From Planctomycetaceae bacterium (lineage in GTDB: Bacteria; Planctomycetota; Planctomycetia; Pirellulales; JAEUIK01), in contig WGDQ01000791.1 of the NCBI GenBank assembly GCA_015493185.1, positions 1 to 7,847 on the forward strand: a stretch of 7,847 nucleotides of DNA, given 5' to 3'. Every line of letters begins with the position of its first letter. Position 1 is the first letter of the stretch. Both the position numbers and the translations under genes were made by a program. The notes beneath the pieces are model-generated. The model searched no databases. It was not told the origin of the DNA and worked only from the letters and a program-made list of their open reading frames with translations. Shown here piece by piece: positions 1 through 5,881 of the stretch.

Positions 1-243
1 ACGTTCAACACGACCAACAAAACACACAACACAGCACAACAAGACAAAACAAGAACCCGTAACCAACACATCCGAATAAAAACCACAGCAATAAAAGACC
101 GCAGCGATAGAACACAGTTTTCACCCTGCCTGACAAGGGCACGGCTTCTTTGTCGAGCAGGGCCGAGCTTGCTACCAAACGGTTTCTAGCGCTGAGCCGG
201 TCCGGGTTCTTTCCTTTTTTGCAAAAGCACTGCGAAAGCATCG
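1..243. other. A+C-rich non-coding leader upstream of rpoN
   Basis: No credible gene is visible here. Roughly the first 120 bases of the plus strand are about four-fifths A plus C, with CAACA/ACAAC-like runs and very little G or T. The remainder (about 121-243) has normal composition. The minus-strand reading frame through this stretch would give a Leu/Cys/Phe/Val-rich peptide, which is what GT-rich low-complexity DNA yields in any case, so I do not call it. No good sigma-70 -35/-10 pair was found for rpoN. The strand-biased composition would give an unstructured A/C-rich RNA if transcribed, which suits a 5' untranslated leader, but this is inference. Confidence 0.5.
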
Positions 244-1764
244 ATGCGGCTATCTTTCAGTCAAGACCTGAAGCAAGTCCAAAAGCAGGTGCTGGCTCCA
301 CGGATGATCCAGTCCATGGAGATCCTGCAACTGCCGATCATGGCGTTGCAAGAACGCATCGAGCAGGAGATCCAAGAAAACCCCGTTCTCGACATTCAGG
401 AACGCGATCCCGATCTTCCCGACGAACCGGAGCAAGAGCGCGAAGACCCTGATGTTCCCACCGAAGAGGAACGTGAGCTGGTCGTCGACGAAACGAAAGA
501 CAACACCGAAGACTTCGAGCGACTGCTCGAAATGGGCGAGCAGTTTCCGGAGCATTTCGACGAGGGTTCGCGCCCCTCGCGCAATCGCATCGACGAAGAG
601 AGCGACCGCAAACACGATGCGATGGCCAACCTGGTTTCTCGCCCGCCATCGTTGCAAGATTATTTGCGGGATCAGCTCAGCTATTTCGATCTGGCTCCCG
701 AACTGCGGGCCATGGCCGAGCGAATCATCTACAGTCTCGACTCGAACGGCTACCTGCCGGGACGCGTGGAAGATTTGCTCGATGCCAATGCCACCGAAGA
801 AGACGTGGCCCGCGCCCGCGAGGCGCTGCGGCTGATTCAAACGCTCGACCCACCAGGCGTGGGTGCCCACGACTTGCGAGAATGTTTGCTGCTACAGCTT
901 CGGCCCCACATGCCGCACTACGAGCTGTTGCAAACGTTGATTTCGAACCATCTGGAAGACATCGAGCACAATCGGTTGCCGCTCATTCAACGGCGCACAG
1001 GCCACTCGATCGAGGAAATTCAGGCCGCAATCGAACAGTTGCGCAAGCTCAACCCCAAGCCGGGCGCCGCGTTCACCGATGCGCATGTGCCAACGGTCAC
1101 GCCCGATGTGTTTGTCGAGCCTACCGAAGATGGCCGGTGGCGGGTGCGACTGGAAGACGGCAATACCCCGCAACTATATATCAGCCCCTATTACCGGCAG
1201 TTGTTGGCCAGCGGCCGCGCCAAGGCGGAAGAGAAGGAATACATCAAGCGAAAGATCAACGCCGCGCAGTGGCTGATCGAGTCGATCGAACAGCGCCGCA
1301 ACACGCTCACGCGCGTGGCGCAAGCCATCGTCGACCATCAGGCCGATTTCCTGAACAAGGGGCCTGAGTACATCGAACCGCTGAAGATGCAACAGATTGC
1401 GGACAAGGTGGGTGTGCACGTGACCACCGTCAGCCGCGCGGTCGACGACAAATGGATTCAGACGCCCCGTGGCATTTTTCCGCTGAAGCGGTTTTTCGGC
1501 GGCGGCACGGTTACCTCCAGCGGTGAGGAAGTGGCCTGGGACACCGTGCGACTGAAGCTACAGGAAATCATCGACAAAGAAGATAAGGCCCGCCCCTACA
1601 GCGACGACGAACTGGTAAAAGAGCTGGCCAAACATGGCATCAATGTCGCGCGGCGAACGGTAACCAAATACCGCAAGGCAATGAATATTCCCAGTTCGCG
1701 CCAGCGTCGCGACTGGACGGCCAGCAGCGGGGGCAGCCATTCAAAGAACGGCCGCAAGACGTAG
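244..1764 (+). CDS. rpoN: RNA polymerase sigma-54 factor (RpoN)
   Basis: Sigma-54 directs core RNA polymerase to -24/-12 promoters and needs an AAA+ enhancer-binding activator to open DNA. The 506-residue product has the full family layout. The Gln/Leu-rich activator-interacting region I spans about residues 1-50 (QDLKQVQKQVLAPRMIQSME, then ILQLPIMALQ and ENPVLD). A strongly acidic region II linker covers about 52-125. The core-binding domain follows and includes LDPPGVGAHDLRECLLLQL near 201-219. A DNA-binding part has a helix-turn-helix around 380-418 (QQIADKVGVHVTTVSRAV), and the RpoN box is ARRTVTKYRK at 469-478. The box differs from the usual ARRTVAKYRE at two positions. The ATG at 244 puts region I at the very N-terminus as expected; no clear Shine-Dalgarno precedes it. 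Length is slightly above the proteobacterial norm because of the acidic linker and a polar C-terminal tail. It stands alone, without the hpf/PTS neighbours typical of Proteobacteria. Confidence 0.97.
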   Translation: MRLSFSQDLKQVQKQVLAPRMIQSMEILQLPIMALQERIEQEIQENPVLDIQERDPDLPDEPEQEREDPDVPTEEERELVVDETKDNTEDFERLLEMGEQFPEHFDEGSRPSRNRIDEESDRKHDAMANLVSRPPSLQDYLRDQLSYFDLAPELRAMAERIIYSLDSNGYLPGRVEDLLDANATEEDVARAREALRLIQTLDPPGVGAHDLRECLLLQLRPHMPHYELLQTLISNHLEDIEHNRLPLIQRRTGHSIEEIQAAIEQLRKLNPKPGAAFTDAHVPTVTPDVFVEPTEDGRWRVRLEDGNTPQLYISPYYRQLLASGRAKAEEKEYIKRKINAAQWLIESIEQRRNTLTRVAQAIVDHQADFLNKGPEYIEPLKMQQIADKVGVHVTTVSRAVDDKWIQTPRGIFPLKRFFGGGTVTSSGEEVAWDTVRLKLQEIIDKEDKARPYSDDELVKELAKHGINVARRTVTKYRKAMNIPSSRQRRDWTASSGGSHSKNGRKT

Positions 1765-1765
1765 C

Positions 1766-1790
1766 AGCCGACACCGGAAAACGCGGCTTT
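1766..1790 (+). terminator. Weak hairpin after rpoN, possible terminator
   Basis: Directly after the rpoN stop codon, AGCCG (1766-1770) can pair with CGGCT (1784-1788) across a 13-base loop, followed only by TTTG. The U-tract is short and the stem is five pairs, so termination here is uncertain. The position between convergent genes is the only other support. The rest of the 177-base gap to the PH-domain gene shows an 8-base palindrome GAACGTTC (1805-1812) and nothing else I can name. Confidence 0.2.
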
Positions 1791-1941
1791 GCCTGTCTTT
1801 CCCCGAACGTTCTTTTCGGCGGCGCACTGCTCAACAAAGGCCCGCAAGCGTTCCAGTTGGGCGAGGAAGAATACGGGCCCCTCTGAGCACGCGTTCACGC
1901 TGCCCGCGAGCGATTACGGCCAGGTCACGCGGTGGCCGCGG

Positions 1942-2613
1942 TTAGACGGCCTCGATATGAAGCCCGCGGCGAACGCGCTCTTCGCGCCGCGCGTTGTCGA
2001 TCAATGTGGCCACGCGTTTCACGTCTTCGATGCCGTGCATCAGCAGTTGCGGGTGCGAGCGATCGCTCGAGTCGATGCGGATTGTACCCACGTTGAGCAG
2101 TCTTTGAACAATGCCCTGCTCATACGTGATGTCGTCCATATCGATGACTTCGATACGATCGGTGACACGTTTCAGAATGCCGCTTTCGTGAATGAGCCGC
2201 TGCGAGGTGAGCTCATATCGAATGCTGAGCTTGCGGTACAACAGCGTGAGCCCGGCAAACGCCCACGCCAGGGCGATCGCTACCAAAACGATCATCCACA
2301 CCGTGCCCGATGCCTGAAACATGGCAGCGGCCAAAATGGCCAACAGCGAGCCAACCGCACAGGCGATCCAGGTGCCAGCCATGGCACGACCACTGTAGCC
2401 GCCCGACCAAAGCGGCCGCTCGATGTCTTGCTCGTCGTTCGCACGCGTGGCCGTCGCGTTTTTGAATTGCTCGCGGCCCGATGACGATACCGACGCGGGA
2501 GCGGTTTGTTCACGAGCCGGTGGCGGAGCGGCAGCGGTGTCGATGCGCGTACCACATTGCGAACAATAAACGGCTGCGGGATCGACTTCGGCACGACAAT
2601 TCGGGCATTCCAT
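1942..2613 (-). CDS. Zinc-ribbon, two-TM, bacterial PH domain membrane protein
   Basis: The 223-residue product starts with a zinc ribbon (CPNC...CSQCG; Cys3, Cys6, Cys17, Cys20). A low-complexity Ala/Pro/Ser linker runs to about residue 60. Two adjacent hydrophobic helices follow at about 80-102 and 104-126. The C-terminal part, about 130-207, resembles the bPH_2 (DUF304/YdbS-like) fold: RYELTSQRLIHESGILKR, then EVIDMDDITYEQGIVQRLLNVGTIRI. The helical pair probably anchors it in the cytoplasmic membrane with the ribbon and PH domain in the cytoplasm. No enzymatic function is predicted and the exact role is unknown. The frame stays open upstream to 2820, but the ATG at 2613 places the Zn ribbon at the N-terminus as in similar proteins, and the extra 69 residues look random, so I chose 2613. 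No strong Shine-Dalgarno is seen. The gene is convergent with rpoN. Confidence 0.85.
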   Translation of the reverse strand: MECPNCRAEVDPAAVYCSQCGTRIDTAAAPPPAREQTAPASVSSSGREQFKNATATRANDEQDIERPLWSGGYSGRAMAGTWIACAVGSLLAILAAAMFQASGTVWMIVLVAIALAWAFAGLTLLYRKLSIRYELTSQRLIHESGILKRVTDRIEVIDMDDITYEQGIVQRLLNVGTIRIDSSDRSHPQLLMHGIEDVKRVATLIDNARREERVRRGLHIEAV

Positions 2614-2919
2614 GGCTTTTAGCTCAAATCTACAGGGAACAAGTGATTTTGCGCAACCGGCGGGCACCCACGCCACGGACCGACGAGCCGAGCGGTTCGG
2701 CCGGCGCAGCCCTTTTCCAACAAATCGCTTCGACAGGGCTGTTTGGCTACAAACTTGACTACAAACGTCTTTCTGCTGCACCACTGCGAGCAAGACATAC
2801 GCAGGTGCCAGAAAAGACAAGTCTATTCCACTGCTCTAGTCCACTGCGTCCGACAAATTCGGCATGCCAGACTTCCTCGACGCGCCCGCCGTCGGATCTT
2901 TATTCGCCGATGCGAACGG
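2614..2919. other. Non-coding stretch, probable long leader of the PH-domain gene
   Basis: I see no credible gene in these roughly 300 bases. If the minus-strand promoter at 2920-2948 is used, this is a long 5' untranslated leader of the PH-domain gene. A short direct repeat, CTACAAAC, occurs twice at 12-base spacing (2747-2754 and 2759-2766). No intrinsic terminator or recognised riboswitch motif was found. Confidence 0.4.
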
Positions 2920-2948
2920 ATTATAAGCCTTTGCCTCCCATGGGTCAC
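2920..2948 (-). promoter_or_regulatory. Candidate sigma-70 promoter toward the PH-domain gene
   Basis: On the minus strand there is a perfect TATAAT (2920-2925) with GTGACC (2943-2948; four of six matches to TTGACA) at the ideal 17-base spacing. Transcription would start near 2913 and run toward the PH-domain gene, leaving a leader of about 300 bases. The match is good, but the long leader leaves room for a separate small transcript or a nearer promoter. Confidence 0.45.
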
Positions 2949-3116
2949 GCCATTCCGGCATTCGATTCAGCCGTTCGTGTCGCCCGCACAGATAAAAGAG
3001 AGCGTCAGTTCAAATGACCGACACCATCTTTCGTGCCATCGCACTCTCGACTCATAGACGCACCAGCGATTGGCCCTGAAAGGCTATCCATCTGCCGGTA
3101 CACTGCTTTATGATTC

Positions 3117-3122
3117 TATAAT
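3117..3122 (+). promoter_or_regulatory. Perfect -10 box (TATAAT) upstream of candidate small RNA and nrdR
   Basis: A consensus TATAAT lies at 3117-3122 on the plus strand. A near-match TATGAT overlaps its upstream side at 3110-3115. The best -35 is poor: CTGCCG at 3092-3097, three of six matches with a 19-base spacer. Transcription would start at about 3128-3130, 310 bases before nrdR and directly before the structured segment that ends in a terminator near 3323. Confidence 0.35.
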
Positions 3123-3127
3123 GCTCA

Positions 3128-3323
3128 TTACCTCCTCCATCGCACATGGAGCAACGAAGGACGTGGTACACCACTCAAGCCGCCGCGATTACGCCTGCCT
3201 ACCGTGAAGCATTTTGGGCACCCGAATAAACAACATTGAATCGTCGCGTAAACGCCGGATGTTGCGAGCATCGCGTTAGCAGGCGAAAAAAGGAAATACG
3301 ACCGACGCGTGGTCGGTTTTTTT
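3128..3323 (+). ncRNA. Candidate structured small RNA of unknown class
   Basis: This stretch of about 195 bases begins a few bases after a perfect TATAAT and ends in an intrinsic terminator. Between them are several clean local stems: CTCCAT/ATGGAG (3135-3140 with 3146-3151), GTGG/CCAC (3163-3166 with 3171-3174), and CGCCTGC/GCAGGCG (3192-3198 with 3279-3285). The last encloses CAACAT/ATGTTG (3231-3236 with 3259-3264), which itself caps a small GCG-TAAA-CGC hairpin (3246-3255). Reading frames on either strand look like chance. I do not recognise it as 6S RNA, tmRNA, SRP RNA, RNase P RNA or a known riboswitch, although the length is like that of 6S RNA. It could instead be the long leader of nrdR. 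Pairings were found by eye, without energy calculation or alignment. Confidence 0.35.
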
Positions 3324-3330
3324 CCTTCGC
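3283..3330 (+). terminator. Strong intrinsic terminator, possibly bidirectional
   Basis: ACCGAC (3301-3306) pairs perfectly with GTCGGT (3312-3317) over a five-base loop and runs into seven T residues (3317-3323). The flanks can extend the stem: GGAAA (3292-3296) with TTTCC (3321-3325), and GCGAA (3283-3287) with TTCGC (3326-3330), with an internal loop and an A bulge. The A-rich 5' side gives a T-rich tail on the minus strand too, so it may act in both directions. No protein gene lies directly upstream on the plus strand, which supports a small RNA ending here. Confidence 0.65.
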
Positions 3331-3353
3331 CACCGCTTTGCGTGCTATGGCGT

Positions 3354-3402
3354 GCCGCTGCGGCTTTTGGCCAAGCGCGTACAAGGCCGCGGCTTGTTTT
3401 TT
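3354..3402 (+). terminator. Two further terminator-like hairpins before nrdR
   Basis: GCCG/CGGC (3354-3357 with 3361-3364) has a three-base loop and is followed by TTTT. ACAAG/CTTGT (3381-3385 with 3393-3397) has a seven-base loop and is followed by a six-T run (3397-3402). The second ends 35 bases before the nrdR start. Together with the terminator at 3283-3330 they make three plus-strand terminator-like elements within about 120 bases. They could insulate nrdR from upstream transcription or form an attenuator. I see no good promoter between them and nrdR. Confidence 0.4.
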
Positions 3403-3437
3403 CCTCGTACCGATAGAACAGACGAATCGTTTCGCCA

Positions 3438-3908
3438 ATGAAATGCCCTTTTTGCCATACCGACAACGATCGTGTGGTCGACACGCGCGGCAGTCAAGAT
3501 GGCTACGCGATCCGCCGCCGCCGCGAGTGCCTTGATTGCGGGCGCCGCTACACGACATATGAGCGCCTGGAAGACCCCTTGATCAAAGTGATCAAGAAAG
3601 ATGGCGGGCGTGTGCCGTTCAAGCGTGAGAAAATCAAGAAGGGAATCGAGATCGCCTGCTGGAAACGGCCCGTTAGCGAACCGCAGATCGAGGCGATCAT
3701 CTCGACGGTGGAAAACGAAGTTTATTCGTCGTTCGACTCGGAGGTAGAGAGCCGCGTCATTGGCGAGCTGGTGATGGAACAACTACGTGAAATCGACCAG
3801 GTGGCGTTCGTCCGATTCGCCAGCGTTTATCGCGAGTTCCAGGACGTTCGCGACTTTGTCGACGAGGTGAGCCCCATGCTCGATGGCTCCGACCCACGGC
3901 GAACGTAG
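3438..3908 (+). CDS. nrdR: Transcriptional repressor NrdR
   Basis: NrdR represses ribonucleotide reductase genes in response to ATP/dATP levels. The 156-residue product has the two hallmark domains. The N-terminal zinc ribbon has Cys3, Cys6, Cys31 and Cys34 (MKCPFC and CLDCGRRYTTYE). The ATP-cone covers about residues 49-139 and includes VIKKDGGRVPFKREKIKKGI and the closing AFVRFASVYREFQDV. Length is typical for the family. The ATG at 3438 starts precisely at the conserved MKCPFC; no Shine-Dalgarno is evident. A short variable tail ends SDPRRT. No ribonucleotide reductase gene lies in the window, and I saw no NrdR-box pair here, so its targets are elsewhere. It is preceded by serial terminator-like hairpins and is convergent with the prenyl synthase gene. 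Confidence 0.97.
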   Translation: MKCPFCHTDNDRVVDTRGSQDGYAIRRRRECLDCGRRYTTYERLEDPLIKVIKKDGGRVPFKREKIKKGIEIACWKRPVSEPQIEAIISTVENEVYSSFDSEVESRVIGELVMEQLREIDQVAFVRFASVYREFQDVRDFVDEVSPMLDGSDPRRT

Positions 3909-4023
3909 CACCGCAGCATCCTGCCCACAGCATTCTTGAGGCCAGCGACAATGCACGTGCCTCGCAGCAACTTCTTGGCACGGACGTTGGTTGATCCAAA
4001 CCGGACCACGGCTGGCAGCGCGG

Positions 4024-5028
4024 CTAGGCATTTCGTTCGATGACGAAGTCGCACAGTTTGTGCAGTACGTCGCGGGCCGGGCTGGCAGCAAGCGGCTTCA
4101 GTTGCTCGCGGGCCGCCTCGGCATAGTCGATCGCGCGCTGCCGCGAGTACTGCAACGCATCGCTTTGCCCGAGCCACAGGTTCAAAACCGTCCGACGATC
4201 GGCCTCTGGCGCGAGCAATCCTTCTTCGAGGCGTTGCCGCTGATCGGGTTCGAGCTGTTGCAGCAGACGGATCAGCGGCAGCGTCGGTTTCAACTGTTCG
4301 AGATCCGTGCCCAGCGACTTGCCCGTGGCGTGCTCGTCGCCCAGCATGTCGAGCAAATCGTCAGTAATCTGAAAGGCGATGCCGAACAAACGGCCGTATT
4401 CAGATAGTGTGTCGGTTAAAGCCGCTTCTGCTCCGGCGTAGTGCGCGCCCAAACGGCAACAGCAGGCACATAGTTCGGCCGTCTTGGCCTCGATCATGGC
4501 CAAGTACTCGGCTTCATCAACATCGAACCGGCCACGGCTGCCCACCTGCCGAAGCTCACCTTCGCACACGATATTCGTCGATTGGCCAATCGTGCGGCAC
4601 GCAAACGTAGAATCGAGCGTGCTGGCCAGATAAAAGGCGTGCGTGAACAGGAAATCGCCCAGCAACACACTGGCTTTATTGTCCCACTGCGCGTTTGCCG
4701 TAGGACGATGGCGTCGCACGCTGGCTTCGTCCAGCACATCGTCGTGAACCAGTGTGGCCGTATGGATCATCTCCAGCACGGCCGCCACCACGTGGTGTTC
4801 CGGCTCTACGCGGCCCACGGCCTGCGCCACCAGCAGCACCAAGGCGGGCCGCAGACGCTTGCCACCCAACGTGGCGCAGTGGCGTACCATTTGGTCGACA
4901 AACGGATCGTCGGCTCGCAGATGGCGTTGGAGAATCTCTTCCACACGTTTCAGATCGTCGCGGATCGGGGCGTAAATGGCGGCGACAATCGATCCGACGT
5001 CGCGCGGGGGTTCCACTGCTTCGTGCAT
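4024..5028 (-). CDS. Long-chain all-trans polyprenyl diphosphate synthase (IspB-like)
   Basis: The 334-residue product is an all-helical trans-isoprenyl diphosphate synthase that adds isopentenyl diphosphate units to an allylic primer in the cytoplasm, giving the chain for quinone tails or related lipids. Key motifs are GGKRLRP (55-61), the first Asp-rich motif DDVLD (96-100), the second DDLLD (223-227), GKSLGTDL (236-243) and KPTLP (247-251). The residue five before the first motif is Ala (HTATLVHDD), as in octaprenyl-type enzymes and unlike short-chain synthases with a bulky aromatic there. This suggests a long product, but the exact length cannot be read. The frame stays open upstream, but the ATG at 5028 has a good Shine-Dalgarno (GGAAGG at 5035-5040, six bases away) and gives the normal family length. 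It follows moaC by 65 bases on the same strand, so co-transcription is likely. Confidence 0.95.
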   Translation of the reverse strand: MHEAVEPPRDVGSIVAAIYAPIRDDLKRVEEILQRHLRADDPFVDQMVRHCATLGGKRLRPALVLLVAQAVGRVEPEHHVVAAVLEMIHTATLVHDDVLDEASVRRHRPTANAQWDNKASVLLGDFLFTHAFYLASTLDSTFACRTIGQSTNIVCEGELRQVGSRGRFDVDEAEYLAMIEAKTAELCACCCRLGAHYAGAEAALTDTLSEYGRLFGIAFQITDDLLDMLGDEHATGKSLGTDLEQLKPTLPLIRLLQQLEPDQRQRLEEGLLAPEADRRTVLNLWLGQSDALQYSRQRAIDYAEAAREQLKPLAASPARDVLHKLCDFVIERNA

Positions 5029-5093
5029 TTCCAACCTTCCGGATCGCGTTCCGGGTTTGGCGCGTAAAAATCGGTGGTTCGTTTGGCGCCGCG
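5029..5093 (-). promoter_or_regulatory. moaC-prenyl synthase spacer with a direct repeat and RBS
   Basis: The spacer contains the Shine-Dalgarno GGAAGG (5035-5040) for the prenyl synthase. It also has two identical 9-base direct repeats reading GCGCCAAAC on the minus strand (5055-5063 and 5081-5089; 26 bases start to start) flanking an A/T stretch. No intrinsic terminator is seen between the genes. The repeats could bind a regulator, or be chance. Confidence 0.35.
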
Positions 5094-5612
5094 CTATTGC
5101 GCTGCGGTATCCTCTTCGCCGTGCTGATTCAGGGAGTCGTCGCGGCGGAAGTGCCCACTGCGACCACCTTGCTTTTCGAGCAGGCAGATTTCGCCCAGAA
5201 TCATTTCGCGATCGACCGCTTTGCACATGTCGTACACGGTAAGTGCCGCGACGCTTGCGGCCGTGAGCGCTTCCATTTCCACTCCGGTTCGAGCCGTCAC
5301 TCGAACGGTTGCCTCGATGCGCAACGTCGTCGGGTCGGAAAATGAAAAACCGATCTCCACAGCATCCAGCGGCAACGGGTGGCACAGGGGAATCAACTCA
5401 CCGGTCCGCTTCGCGGCCATAATGCCCGCCAGTCGGGCAACCTCCAGCACATCGCCCTTCTGAAGCCGCCGGTCGCGAATTCGCGTGAGTGTTTCAGGCC
5501 GCATGCGCACCTGAGCGGCGGCACGAGCCATGCGGGCCGTAACCGGCTTGTCGCCAACGTCCACCATCCGACTGGCGCCCTGCTCGTCGAAGTGGGTGAA
5601 TCGTTCGGCCAT
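5094..5612 (-). CDS. moaC: Cyclic pyranopterin monophosphate synthase MoaC
   Basis: MoaC acts with MoaA in the first stage of molybdenum cofactor synthesis, converting the 3',8-cyclo-dihydro-GTP made by MoaA into cyclic pyranopterin monophosphate in the cytoplasm. The 172-residue product carries the family signatures throughout: SRMVDVGDKPVTARMARA near the N-terminus, KGDVLEVARLAGIMAAKRTG (52-71), LIPLCHPL (73-80), then TGVEMEALTAASVAALTVYD (109-128) and MCKAVDREM (129-137). The catalytic Lys52, His78, Asp128 and Lys131 are all present. A hydrophilic tail of about 20 residues after KQGGRSGHFRRD is variable in the family. The ATG at 5612 gives the usual length; no clear Shine-Dalgarno is seen. 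No other moa/moe/mog gene lies in the window, so the pathway is scattered. It is probably first in an operon with the prenyl synthase. Confidence 0.97.
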   Translation of the reverse strand: MAERFTHFDEQGASRMVDVGDKPVTARMARAAAQVRMRPETLTRIRDRRLQKGDVLEVARLAGIMAAKRTGELIPLCHPLPLDAVEIGFSFSDPTTLRIEATVRVTARTGVEMEALTAASVAALTVYDMCKAVDREMILGEICLLEKQGGRSGHFRRDDSLNQHGEEDTAAQ

Positions 5613-5681
5613 TTAGAAGACGCCTTGCCCTTGCCACGACATCGCGGTGTTTCTGCCCCCCAAAGTGCGGGGCGTTCTCCC

Positions 5682-5709
5682 ATTGTAAGGCCCGCCTAAC
5701 TTGCGTCTA
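5682..5709 (-). promoter_or_regulatory. Candidate sigma-70 promoter of moaC
   Basis: On the minus strand, TAGACG (5704-5709; four of six -35 matches) and TACAAT (5682-5687; five of six -10 matches) are 16 bases apart. The start would be near 5675, giving a leader of about 60 bases. That leader would begin with a hairpin of GCCCC/GGGGC pairing (5669-5673 with 5655-5659). Confidence 0.45.
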
Positions 5710-5717
5710 GAGGCGGG
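5691..5717. promoter_or_regulatory. Inverted repeat overlapping the moaC promoter
   Basis: CCCGCCT (5691-5697) is perfectly inverted as AGGCGGG (5711-5717) around a 13-base centre. It covers the -35 box and most of the spacer of the candidate moaC promoter, a common place for an operator. Neither strand has a T-run after it, so it does not look like an intrinsic terminator. Confidence 0.35.
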
Positions 5718-5820
5718 GTTACATCAGCGCAAAACGGCGTATGCCCTGTCCGGCGCACGGTACACCCGCTGGGTCGCGCCGATGTTCGCTAGTCGATCTC
5801 GATATGTACTAACCGCGAAA

Positions 5821-5869
5821 CGGTGCATGCATTAACACCGAAATCATCGGACGCCTCGATTTCTGTCCG
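5821..5869 (-). terminator. Possible termination region after the glycosyltransferase gene
   Basis: Just past the stop codon, two hairpins lie in series on the minus strand: CGGAC/GTCCG (5848-5852 with 5865-5869, 12-base loop), then CGGTG/CACCG (5821-5825 with 5836-5840, 10-base loop), followed only by TTTCG. U-tracts are short, so intrinsic termination is doubtful. The loop of the second contains the palindrome TGCATGCA (5824-5831 overlapping). Confidence 0.25.
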
Positions 5870-5881
5870 GTCGCGAAGCTT

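Noticed and set aside
5..241. Minus-strand frame giving a Leu/Cys/Phe-rich hydrophobic peptide
   Set aside because: Composition follows directly from the GT-rich complement of the low-complexity tract; no start context or family resemblance.
1596..1898. A 100-residue minus-strand frame overlapping the 3' end of rpoN
   Set aside because: It overlaps conserved RpoN coding sequence including the RpoN box, has no recognisable domain and no ribosome site.
1789..2484. A 231-residue open frame on the plus strand opposite the PH-domain gene
   Set aside because: It lies antisense to a gene with clear domain motifs, has no recognisable domain, and is rich in His/Arg/Gln as expected for an antisense frame in GC-rich DNA.
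2910..3017. A 35-codon plus-strand frame starting MRTDYKPLPP
   Set aside because: No ribosome site, no known family, and it sits between candidate promoters in a region that looks non-coding.
3184..3200. CGATTACGCCTGCC resembling the B12 box of cobalamin riboswitches, which often precede nrd genes
   Set aside because: The other conserved core elements of that riboswitch are missing upstream and the box itself is imperfect.
3975..3991. Sigma-54-like site, TTGGCACG with TTGGT four bases on, after nrdR
   Set aside because: The -24 half is good, but the critical GC of the -12 half is GG, and it points antisense into the prenyl synthase gene; probably chance.
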